Source: Neoceratodus forsteri
Lineage: Eukaryota > Chordata > Ceratodontiformes > Ceratodontidae
DNA: 64,000 nucleotides
Reading direction: 5' to 3'
Assembly: GCA_016271365.2 (NCBI GenBank)
Contig: CM057451.1
Coordinates: 369,727,501-369,791,500 of the forward strand
Shown here piece after piece: positions 32,994 to 42,759 of the stretch; within the stretch, counting starts at the first letter, position 1, and each line of letters begins with the position of its first letter. A model generated the notes under the pieces. It searched no databases and was not told where the DNA came from. It saw nothing but the letters and a program-made list of their open reading frames with translations. Both the position numbers and the translations under genes were made by a program.

Positions 32994-33748
32994 ATGAGTA
33001 CCAATGCCCATAGTCTAGATAACAAGCTCCCTGAACTGGTGGCCTTGATGGAAGAAGAATGCCTGTATATTGTGGTAGTCACAGAAACATGGTACACAGA
33101 GAACCATGACTGGGATGTCAACATACCAGGGTACACAATCTATATGAGGGACAGGGAGGGTAGAAGAGGAGAAGGAATAGCTGTCTATGTAAGGGAAGGG
33201 ATCAAAGCAATGGAACTAAAGGGTAAACAGGGAGGAGAGGAGGCACTGTGGGTCACCGTGGAGACTGGAAATGGCACCACAATCTGCACAGGGGTTGTAT
33301 ACAACCCCCCCCCAATCTCAGGGGAAGGACATGGACAAGGAAATGAAAGAAGGCAGAGAAAGGGGAGATATTATTGATGGGGGACCTGAATATGCCAGAT
33401 GTTAACTGGAGCACCTTTGCTGCAGCCACATCCAAGAGCAGGGCCATTATCGATGCTCTACAGGGGGCATGCCTCAGACAGCTAGTGTTAGAACTCACTT
33501 GGGAGGGAGCAATCTTAGTCCTGGTACTCTCAAATGGGGATGGAGAGAGGATCTCAGATCTAGAAGTGGGTAGCCATCTGGGAACAAAAGACCATCAAAC
33601 AGTATGGTTCATGATAAACTCAGCTGTAGAGTCAAGCCATACAAAAATGAAGGTACTGGACTTCAGGAGGAGTGATTTTGTCAACATGGGAGAGTACCTC
33701 AGAAAAGCACTAGCAAACAGGCAAGAAGGAGGGGTGGAGCAACAATAG
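32994..33748 (+). pseudogene. CR1 ORF2 endonuclease domain
   Basis: Visible blocks are TNAHSLDNKLPELVALM (domain start), VVVTETWYTENHDWDV (metal-binding Glu kept), GYTIYMRDREGRRGEGIAVY, VTVETGNGTTICTGVVYNPP, then after a frame change MGDLNMPDVNW (catalytic Asp-Asn; GDLN from 33380) and GSHLGTKDHQTVWF (the usual 'SDH' reads KDH). The change of Ser to Lys beside the catalytic Asp-His and the frameshift near 33375 indicate decay. The domain nicks target DNA. The linker toward the RT follows at 33749-34200. Confidence 0.8.
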
Positions 33749-34207
33749 GGAAACATCAAAACTGCCATCACAGAGGCAACAAGCCTTTGTATGAAGCAAA
33801 TAAATCAAAACAAAAGAAAAAACACTATGGTTCTTAAAAGAGGTGTTGGGGAAGGTTAGGGAGAAAAATATAGCATTCAGGAAGTATAAGAAAGTGCAGA
33901 AGGACCAGGACAGAGACAGGGAAAGCAGTCAGAATAGCAAAAGCCCAAACCAAGGAAAAGATAGCCAGCTCAGTCAAGACGGGGATAAAACCTTTTATAG
34001 GCACATTAGGGAGCGAAGAAAGACAAAGGGAGGGATGCTGAGGCTGAATAAAGAGGAGGGAAGGAGGGAGGGTGGGTGGGCAGAGAGGGACAGTGAAAAG
34101 CAAGGATACTGAACGAATACTTCTGCTCAGTATTCACAAAAGAAGAGGAGGGAGGTACCTAATTCAGTCAATAGAACCACTCTTGATAGGGGTGTCGATA
34201 TCAGTCC

Positions 34208-34973
34208 TGTAATAGGGGATAAAGAAATGTGTCCCAATATTTTAGCCTAAACCTCATTTTGGTCTAAAACATAATGTGTTTGTGTAACAAATATTGATCT
34301 ATGAAGCTGAATTATATTAAAACTTGTAAAGCTACAAGTTTAACTGAGCCACAACTTGTAATATTAAAGTGTATTTTGATATTTGTATTAACCATGTGAG
34401 TAATGGCAGACAGGTGTCTTAAGTGTCTGCAAAAACAGAAATACAGAGAGAGAGTTCAAATTATCCCTTCAGACTATTTTTAGTGTTTGTCATTATGTGG
34501 ACAGACTAAAAAGCTTGTATGCACATTCCTAAGTGCAAACCTATTTCTTCCTCCTAAGACCTTAGAAACTGGTAATGATAATTATTATTATCTTTATATA
34601 GTAATATAATTTACACTATCAATACATTTGTGCTAAGTAAGGATTAGCTCATGCAAGAACTAAAAAGAGAATTGCATTTTAAGTTAATGTTTGTACTTGT
34701 TTTGTACCAATCATAGAACTCCATGGGAAATGATGGTACTGTCTTCCACTATATAAGCAAGCCACTATACACTGTTAGTTTGAAGAATGAAGAATTAAGA
34801 ATAAAGAATGAAGAATTAAGAATTAAGAATGAAGGATGTACCACTTGTAATCTCTTACTATGATTATTGTTATGATCATTAAATTCTTCTGCCATCAGCC
34901 TCATCTCCGTTCGTCTCCTTTCTAAGTATCAGTAATAGATTATTTACTAAAAGTAATTTTTTACCCGTTTACA
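34208..34973. mobile_element. Solo LTR with 5-bp target duplication
   Basis: The block starts TGTAATAGGGG and ends CCGTTTACA, so TGTAA/TTACA form inverted ends as in retroviral or Ty3-type LTRs. AGTCC precedes it (34203-34207) and follows it (34974-34978), a perfect 5-bp duplication. A TATA-like 'actatataagcaagcc' lies near 34749. A purine repeat of 'gaagaattaagaat'-like units occupies about 34784-34833. The CR1 coding sequence continues on both sides. The internal element was probably lost by LTR-LTR recombination. Confidence 0.75.
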
Positions 34974-35082
34974 AGTCCTTTCACAAAAGAAAGGGTTCTG
35001 AAAGAACTCTTCAAACTGAAGATGGGCAAAGCAATGGGATGGGATTCACCCCAAAATTCCAAAAGAACTAAGGGGAGAACTA

Positions 35083-36174
35083 GTGACACCGCTGACTACC
35101 CTTTTTAACAAATCATGGGAGGAGGGTGTGGTATCTAAGGACTGGAGGAGGGTGGATGTGATTCCCCTTCACAAAAGTGGGAGCAAGACAGAGGCTGGAA
35201 ACTACAGACCTGTCAGTTTGGCCTCAATTGTAGGGAAAATGATGGAATCACTTTTGAAGGAAAGAATTGTTGAGTACATAGAAGCCAGTGGGGCACAGGA
35301 CCCAAGACAGCATGGATTCACAGCAGGACGGTCATGTCAGACAAATCTAATCAATTTCTTTGACTGGGTGACCAAAGTAGTAAACCAGGGAAGGGCTGTG
35401 GACATGGCCTACCTAGACTTTAGCAAGGCATTTGACATAATCCCACACAAAAGATTAATAAACAAATTAGCCAGCTTGGGAGTGGGTCCCAGGGTGGTAG
35501 CCTGGATAAAACATTGGCTGGACAACAGGATGCAGAGGGTAATAGTAAACAGAGTCCACATGAAGAAAGGGGGTTACTAGTGGGTTACCACAGGGTTCAG
35601 CACTGGGTCCGCTGCTTTTTAATGTCTTTATAAGTGACATTGCGGAGGGACTGGAAGGAAAAGTATGTCTCGTTTGCAGGTGACACAAAGATCTACAACA
35701 GAGTTGATACACAAGGTGAGGTGGAAAGGATGAGAAGGGACTTGGCAAGGTTGGAGGAATGGTCAAATGTATGGCAGCTTAGATTCAACACAAAGAATTG
35801 CAAAGTAATGCACCCGGGAAACAAAAACCCAGGGGAAGAGTACACCATGGGGGGTGATGATACTGACAACAACAAAAATGGAAAGGGACCTGAGGGTAGT
35901 TATATCAGATAACCTAAAGGTGGGCAAGCAATGTGAGAAGGCAGTAAGGAGGGTTGGGGGGATACTGATATGCATATGGAGAGGCATCAAGTAGAAAACA
36001 GGAAGTTGTTATCCCTTTGTATAGACAGTTGGTGAGACCCCACCTGGAGTACTGTGTGCAGTTCTGGAGACCCCATCTCCACAAAGACATAGAAAGGGTG
36101 GAGGCTGTCCAGAGGAGGGCAACCAAAATGGTACAGGGTCTGCACCAGAAGCCATACAAGAGAGAATAAAGGAG

Positions 36175-36180
<6 letters not shown>
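35083..36180 (+). pseudogene. CR1 ORF2 reverse transcriptase
   Basis: Blocks in order: LTTLFNKSWEEGVVSKDWR, VIPLHKSGSKTEAGNYRPVS, QHGFTAGRSCQTNLINFFDW, MAYLDFSKAFDIIPHKRL (motif A), WIKHWLDNRMQRVIVN, a broken motif B near 35590, then FAGDTKIY (motif C; 35673-35684), LRFNTKNCKVMHPGNKNP and, to about 36150, [14 protein letters not shown] and [19 protein letters not shown]. In CR1 motif C normally reads FADD; the first aspartate here is glycine (GGT for GAT), which removes a metal ligand. Frameshifts near 35580 and 35900 add to the decay. Confidence 0.85.

Positions 36181-36216
<36 letters not shown>
36177..36216. repeat. TA microsatellite inside the CR1 C-terminal region
   Basis: Twenty TA units replace part of the coding sequence just after the HQKPYK stretch. 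Confidence 0.95.
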
Positions 36217-36218
<2 letters not shown>

Positions 36219-36639
36219 CTCGAGGAAAGGAGGAGGGGGACATGATAAAACTTTCAAGTACCTCAAGGGAATCAACAAAGTCCAATAGGGTAGCATCTTT
36301 CAGAAAAAGAGATGTGCAAGAACAAGGGGGCACAATTTGAAGATAGAGGGGGGATGGCTCAGAGGTAATGTGAGGAAGTGATTTTTCATGGAGACGGTTA
36401 TGGATGCATGGAACAGCCTTCCTGAGGAGGTCATGAAGTTGAAAACAGTGGGGAAATTCAAGAATGCATGGGACAGACATAAGGCAATTCTAGAGCTGGG
36501 TAGGAGGAAGTAGGCTGTTGGTTAACTAGGATCTGCAGCGTATCCATTAGGTAGGGAAATGGGCAGACTAGGTGGGCCAAGCGGTCCTTATCTGCTGTCA
36601 AATTCTATGTTTCTAGAATACCTAATTGCTGCACTGCAC

Positions 36640-37368
36640 TAAACTATGAGCCACTTAACTGCACTTTCTAATTGCTGTGACACACACACACACTTCTTCA
36701 TATGGCATTGTTCATGTATTTGGTTATGATATATTATGAGCACTACATTACATTAACATATTATGGCATTGTATCCAGCATGGTTGGAACCGGGTGATAC
36801 ACGCACACACACACTGGCATGTGCTAATACACACACTCATATATTTTTCTCTCCCTAGCATATGACATTGTGCCTAGTATAACATGAGCAGAGCATGGCA
36901 TACAGGAATACATACTTCTTTGTTCATTCTGTTCCCTCTGATCTTGAAGCAGGAAGACATAACAGCTGTCTTATTCTGTATGAACTAATTGCCGAGTTTG
37001 CTGTCCAAACCAGCTCGAACTAGTCTGCTGCAGACAAATGGACCCAACCTGCTAGGTGAAGTATAGAGAAATACCGAAAATTGCACTCACCAATAGGAAC
37101 ATACATGAGATCATGGATTTTAACTTATTTGGGTGCAAACTGTTATTTTGTATAACAAGTTGTTTGTGGAGCATAAGAACAGACTGCAAATGTCACCTAC
37201 CTGAGTCCGAATGCTGCATGATTGTCTAGACTGTGTGGGTCCTGAGAATCCCTAGCAGGTAACTCTTGCTTGTATCTTGTGCTATCTGGTAGTAATAAAT
37301 TGTTTATTACCTATGACACCTTTGGTCTTGTGTTGCAATTCTGCCAGCACATCACAAATTCTGCTAAC
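36640..37368 (+). repeat. Probable 5' LTR of a retroelement (left end uncertain)
   Basis: The right end reads 'aattctgctaaca' and is followed at once by a primer-binding-like site. AATAAA at 37294-37299 lies about 70 bp before the end, as expected for an LTR R/U5. The left boundary was not identified; it is somewhere after the CR1 end at 36615. A CA run occurs near 36680. Confidence 0.4.
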
Positions 37369-37370
37369 AG

Positions 37371-37388
37371 TGGTGACTGTGGCATGAG
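37371..37388 (+). promoter_or_regulatory. Primer-binding-site-like sequence
   Basis: TGGTGACTGTGGCATGAG starts three bases after the presumed LTR end. The first seven bases agree with the tRNA-Trp primer site used by some retroviruses and the rest is diverged. The assignment is tentative. Confidence 0.3.
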
Positions 37389-37599
37389 AATGTTTTGGGA
37401 TGTAACCAATGCCAATAGGTTCATAGGTATTAGAGCTGGATAACCAAAGGTGTTGAGGACCTCTGCCCTCCACTCAATTTGCAGTTTGGTACACAGTGTC
37501 ACCGCTACCAGAGTGTACAGCTGTTTGACTGCAGAGAAAGAGGTGAGCCGGTAAGCTTTATCTTTTGCTAATAATTAAACTAATAGCTATCGTCTTAAG

Positions 37600-38180
37600 C
37601 TTAAAGTTGTAATATTTATTTTATTTATTTATTTTATTAAAATCTCAGATGAACACCTTTGAGCATAGCTCTTTTACAAAGGTTCCACATCAAAGAAGAT
37701 GGCAAAACAAAGGTCTTCAGAGTACAACAAAACATGAGAAACATGTAACAGGTTCGTAACTAAGAAGTGGCATTGTACAATGTATGCCAGGGTACATATA
37801 CTGTATCACATAGGAGGTCAAAAGCAGACATAGAAGGAGGAAAGTCTAGAGAGAGCAGGGAGGGCAACCGGGAGGCCTTGTCAGGAGGAAGGAGGAGAGA
37901 AGGCAAGCGGTAAGGAGGAGGAGAGAGTGAGGAGTGAGGAAAAGGCAAGAGGAGGCAACCGTGGGCCTTGTCAGGTGATAAAGTTGTGAGAGGAAGGTGC
38001 AGAGCTGGGTGGGTGGGGAGGTCAAGACAAGGCTGGTGGTGGGAGGGTGGGCAAAAGGATAGGGGAATGGCGTGAAGTGCTGAAGGCGGTGGGGTAGGAA
38101 AAAGTGCATTACAATCGGGGTTGCTCAGTATTGAGGAGTCTAGCTCAGGTACACATTGTTCGGTGGGAGCAGTCACATTT
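37600..38180 (-). mobile_element. L2-type LINE 3' untranslated region
   Basis: The inverted tail ('ttattttatttatttatttt', then 'agctcttttacaaaggttcc') matches the 3' ends at 49640 and 26160. It is followed by a long purine-rich stretch (pyrimidine-rich on the minus strand), as in the 3' region of the L2 at 25860-26030. The frame at 38176-37760 is a by-product of this composition. Confidence 0.6.
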
Positions 38181-38289
38181 GTTGTACGAGATAATATAGC
38201 GATTGTATTATTACTTTAATTAGCTGTGTTTTTCAGCTACCATTAGTATGTATTGAATAAGTAATCTGTTGGATTATTCCTGCAAGTTT

Positions 38290-38560
38290 ATTAATTGGGT
38301 GATTTATTTATTTATTTGCTTTTGATGACCTGGTAAGTACACTAGGCAAAAATCCTGCCTATTTTCAGGAATGACCTGGGAGAGTACAACTGCAGGCATA
38401 AACAGTCATGTAACAAACACTCAGAGACAATTACAGTAATGAGCTGATTCCATAAGCATATTACACATAAGAAAAGCACAACAGAGAACAAATTAACAGA
38501 ACATTTATGGATGAAATAAAATAAATTTGCAGAATACACATCCCCAAGTATGAGGAGTTA
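38290..38560 (-). mobile_element. L2-type LINE 3' tail
   Basis: 'tttatttatttatttgc', 'gacctggtaagtacactagg' and 'cctgcctattttcaggaatg' form the inverted tail module shared with 32700, 50553 and 57785. Non-coding. Confidence 0.6.
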
Positions 38561-38811
38561 AATTGATAGCAGTGCTTTGAGGACTGGAGAATGAGCGATT
38601 GAGGAACAGTAGGAAGAGCACTGTAAATACCTGCTTTTTAAGGAGTGCACACCTGTAAAGTATTCAGCCTTGACAAAGCCCTAGGGAGGGGTTAAAATCT
38701 TTGGCTGCATACACTGCACCTGATGTATCTTTACTGCTGCTGGTTTTTATTCAGCTTTTCAATAAAATGTATTTTTAACTTTTAAAAACAGCATATGTTT
38801 TTTGCTAAGTG

Positions 38812-40520
38812 ATGACTGTGAAGCTGAGCTCACTCTTGCTGCATGAGTACAATGTGACAGAAAGGGACTCCCACTACAAAAAAATGTCAATGAATTCTGA
38901 GCTCACAGTAGTTGCCTTAAAAGTTCTTACCTCCCACGCAAGTTGGAGTGATTTCATGCATCAGACCAATCCCATGCAGCACTTAGAGAAACTGTATGCA
39001 GAAGAAAAGCCTAAGGCTAAGAAAAAGGACCACAAGGATTTGATGGTTGCTACCCCCTTTGCTATGTGTCAGACTTTGAAAAGTAAAGTATCTGCCTTGA
39101 AAGAGGAACTGAAAAGTCATAAAACTCACACGTGTAAGTTGAAGGGGGGGAGCTAGAGCAAGTGAAATAGGAGAAGCAGCAGGCTTTGCATGTTAACTGT
39201 TGACTAATGTGAATGAATGTCTGAAGCATGAGAATGTGGAGTTGGAACAGGAGTTGCGTGAGTGTAAGGAGATGTTACGGTCAGAGATAAAGAAGAAGTA
39301 CGAAGTGACCGCCACATATAATGTTTTGCAGGACCGTGTAGGAAAGAAAAACGCTGGTAAGAATGTGAATCCTGCAGAGTATAAAAGGCAAATAGAAAAG
39401 CTGCAGGGACTGGTTACGGTCCTGAGGGGCCATATCAGAGCTGCTGTCCTCAGAAGAGGATAGTGACAGTGATAGTCCACCATGGGACACCAGAGGATCA
39501 CAACTGTCTCTGCCAGTGGCTATGCTGACAAGGGAGGGTCAAAAAGAGGTTGAGGACCTGATAAAGAAAGCCCTTAGGAAAGTGAGACTTTCTGAGGCTG
39601 AGGCAGATAGGATTAAAGGAGAGATACAAAGAGCCACTAAGGAGCAGGATGAACAAAGGGAGGAATTGTTCAATGAAGTGGCAAAAGCTGCTGCAGAAGC
39701 TACTGTTAGCCTACCCATAGGTCCACATGGACAAGGGCAAGATGCAGGGCAAAAAGTTTTGCAAGCTGCCGAAGTCTTACAGGACATTGTTGACAAGACT
39801 GGTCATGTGGCACCATCTGATAACTTGACCTGTCATCTGGACAAAGTGTGACAGCATTGCCAGATGTTGAGTTTATCAGCCGCTGACCAGGTCCAGGTTC
39901 TGAAGCAAACCGTAGAACCTACACTCTGGGCATCCCTCCCCAAACCAGTCCGTACTGCTCAGAACCTCTTCTTTGATGAGGTGTCATTCCACCTTCTGTC
40001 AGCCCAAGATCCCAATGTAGTCGGGTTGATGCTAGCTGCATGAATGCGTCAGCGAAATGGGGAATCCCCCACCCAATACCAGAATCAGTTGTGGACAGCA
40101 TACCGGATCAGTAAAGGGTTGGCAGATAAGATATCCCAGCAGAATTCGCTAGAATTCAAGTGTTTGCTGATTCAGAACCTCCAGCAGGCTATCCGTGAAA
40201 GGGTGGAGGACTGAGCTGTCCCAAAAAATGACTCCATAGGTAAAATCATGCAGCAGATAGACCAGGTATACCAGGTCTACTGCAGGGATCAGGGGTCAGG
40301 GTCCAAGCAAAATGTTATTGCCCTGAATCAGGAAAAATCTTCAACTAGTCAGTAGAAAGTAGAGGGAATGTCAGATGAGCCCCCTCTAGACAATCCACCT
40401 TGTAATCTCCAGTGGAAAGGGCAGAAGGGTATATTGACTGCAGACATGATACAGCAGTTTTGGACCAGTGCGAAGCAATGCCCCCTTCCAGCAGTTGTGT
40501 TCGTCAGTGGCAAAGGTTAG
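38812..40520 (+). pseudogene. Gag-like pseudogene of an LTR retroelement
   Basis: The N-terminal part (38812-39463) is charged and predicted coiled coil (VELEQELRECKEMLRSEIKK). From 39516 one frame runs to 40520 with in-frame stops at 39849, 40041, 40212, 40353 and 40518, the first three TGA. Just after the second stop, RQRNGESPTQYQNQLWTAY resembles the major homology region of retroviral and Ty3-type capsid proteins. The structural role (virion or particle core) follows from that motif only. No protease, RT or integrase is seen downstream. The presumed LTR and primer site lie at 36.6-37.4 kb, separated by L2 insertions. It could be an endogenous retrovirus or a Ty3-like element. Confidence 0.55.
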
Positions 40521-41587
40521 GTGTGTAGGAATGGAATTACAGCATGCCACATAACCTCTTACCTTACCTAGCTTCCTCTTTCTACTCATGGGCTGGCCAG
40601 CCATCCTCTGTCTCCTTTTATATTCTAAATTATTATTATCTCTAATCCCTGGTCTGACTAACCAGGGGAAAAGAAAGCTTCTGCTTCTATTTTTCTTTCT
40701 ACCTCACACACACAACACATGTCATGACCATTCTAATGCAAATACTTTGGATAATATACATGCCATCCATAGTTTGAGACTTGACATACTATGTAATAGT
40801 ATCCTTTTTATTTCTGTTTTAGTCTTTGATATTCATTCTCTTACAATGTCTTCAATTGTAATGTTATCATTTTTTTTTGGGAAAAAAACAAATAAAATCT
40901 TTAAAGCAAAAAAATATAGTCTGCCGTGCAACAGTTTGACTGTGGGGAAAGCTTGCTGGCTTTAGTACACACTTGTTTTTTTATCGCTAAGAGAGAATAA
41001 ATTCTATGAACTGAATTATACATTGTCTGAATTCTGCTGTCCTACAGTGTGTTATGTGAATTAAAACTAGTATTTTTTTCCCTTTCTCTCTGAGCATAAC
41101 AATAATGCTTTATGAATGTTCAAGGTTAAAGCACTGCATGCTTCCAAAAGCTAATTGTAACTAGGCAGTTACTGAAACAGCAGCCAAATTAGGGCACGGA
41201 GAGAGGGAGAGAGAGAGAGAGAGAGATCTTTATATGTTTTGTTTAATACTAACAATAACTTTGGGATGTATTGGCAATGTTGATAATAGCGCTATGTCAT
41301 ATTTTGGTTTGAACCTGGAACCACCTGGTTCCTTGAATCAGGCAGGGAGAGGATTGAATCTTTTCCACTACACGGCTCTTGCAGCTTAAAAAAAAAAAGA
41401 GACTAAAACAGATGGGTTTCTTTTACATATTTTGCAATGCGGTTTAACCCCTTTCAACCCTGATTTAAATGAAAGTCAATGCAAGGTGACTCATAGGTGT
41501 GAAGTGTTCAAAGAAAAATATAGTTTCTGGAAAATAGATGGATGACAGCCCCCACCTACACAACTACATCAGACAATCGGGCAAGCA
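40521..41587. other. Unassigned; possible retroposon 3' end and GA microsatellite
   Basis: 'aaataaaatctttaaagc' followed by an A-run near 40885-40916 looks like a polyadenylated retroposon end. A GA repeat lies at about 41198-41226. I see no gene. Confidence 0.4.
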
Positions 41588-41856
41588 AAGACATATATTA
41601 GTCTGGATAAACTTATAGCAAGATTGTATTTGTATGTGAAATGAAGGTCTGAGTAAGTGAAAGAATGTGTGTGAGGATGGTTTGGAGTTTGAGAGGGCAG
41701 AATAGAGAGAGAGCATACTGGAAGGCAGAAAACGTGGAGATCTTAGAGTAACAGAATTAGAAATAGTTTTATAAGAATGCAGGATGACATAATGGAATCC
41801 GCCTGCACGGTTTACGAATTTGATTTATGAAAATACAAAAATAGATGTTTCAATGA
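41588..41856 (+). repeat. Direct repeat, left copy (partner at 50428)
   Basis: 'gtgaaatgaaggtctgagta', 'gaggatggtttggagtttga' and 'gatgtttcaatg' recur in the same order at 50428-50767. It directly precedes the first PLE pseudo-LTR unit. Confidence 0.75.
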
Positions 41857-42212
41857 ATAGCTTTTGTCTTGGTTCCCCCAGCCGCTCCACTTTCCAAATG
41901 ACTATGTAATTCTTGTTTATGCTCCAACAATGGTGCTAAGATTCCCAGGCAGAAGCTCTCATCTTCTCCTTGTGCTCCACTAGTTCCTGGATGTGCATCA
42001 GGCATAGCTAGCCAAATCCTGAGCAATATTTAAAAGCTCTTATTTGAAATAACTGACAAAGTTCACAAAAGCTTGTCCAGTTTTTAAATTCTACAGGTTC
42101 TCCAATTGCAGTTCGGCTCTTTTCTGGTTCCCAAACAGAAACTTAGCCCTTAAAAAAAGTAGTTTGCAATTCAAATAGAGGTTCAACCTCCAAAGCAATG
42201 TTTAGGCAGTTT
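41857..42212 (+). repeat. PLE pseudo-LTR-like tandem unit 1
   Basis: The unit aligns with 42287-42735 over 'ggttcccccag', 'ctccactttccaa', 'ctcatcttctccttgtg', 'cagttcggctcttttctgg' and 'cctccaaagcaatg'. It is shorter than unit 2 by a segment before the final motif. Tandem copies of the terminal sequence in front of the RT are characteristic of PLEs. Confidence 0.65.
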
Positions 42213-42286
42213 ACAATAAAGATAAACAGATGCCAAATTACACAAAGAGTGAGACTTATTAATGTTACCTTCAGCGTCAATGTCAG

Positions 42287-42735
42287 TAGCTTTGCCTTTG
42301 TTCCCCCAGTCACTCTACTTTCCAGATTACAACATAGTTCCTGTTTAATTGTGCTTCAACAAAGGTGCTAAAATTGCCAGACAAAAGCTCTTGTCTTCTC
42401 CTTGTGTGCTGCTAGCTCTAGGATATGCAATAGACATAACCAGCCGAATCCTGAGCACTATTCAGAAGTTTAGCTTGAAGTAAATCACTTTCTCTTCTTA
42501 ATGCTCACAAAGCTCACAACGCCTGTCCAGCTTTTAAGCTCCACCAGCTCTCCAGTTACCATTCGGCTCTTTTCTGGCTCCCGAAAATTACCTCCACGGC
42601 AAATTGGTTCATCCAAAATTCAATTCAAGTTTAACGATAAGACAAGAAACGAGCAAAACTTATCCCTCATAAATAGTGGTGGTTATGCGGTTCAGGTAGA
42701 GGTTCACCCTCCAAAGCAATGCTCAGGCAGTTCGT
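42287..42735 (+). repeat. PLE pseudo-LTR-like tandem unit 2
   Basis: Second copy of the unit, leading directly into the PLE coding region. The frame at 42501-42803 within it shows no domain I recognise. Confidence 0.65.
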
Positions 42736-42759
42736 GGTCAAATAAGCAAACCTATCAGA

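Larger units (their letters stand above)
30480..36615 (+). mobile_element. CR1 LINE, near full length, with nested insertions
   Basis: ORF1 (31257-32453), endonuclease (32994-33748), linker, RT (35083 onward) and the CR1 3' end 'gccaagcggtccttatctgc' plus 'aattctatgtttct' occur in the correct order. Four insertions interrupt it: a hAT-like MITE (30860-31147), a foldback element (31977-32226), an L2 tail (32455-32777) and a solo LTR (34208-34973). The 5' limit is uncertain. Removing the inserts leaves about 4.5 kb, a normal CR1 length. Many frameshifts and a lost RT aspartate make it inactive. Confidence 0.85.

Noticed and set aside
36009..36480. 188-codon minus-strand frame with a YI repeat
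   Set aside because: The repeat is the TA microsatellite read in frame and the remainder is antisense to CR1.
37760..38176. 138-codon proline/leucine-rich minus-strand frame
   Set aside because: It results from the pyrimidine-rich L2 3' region; similar low-complexity sequence follows the L2 at 25860.
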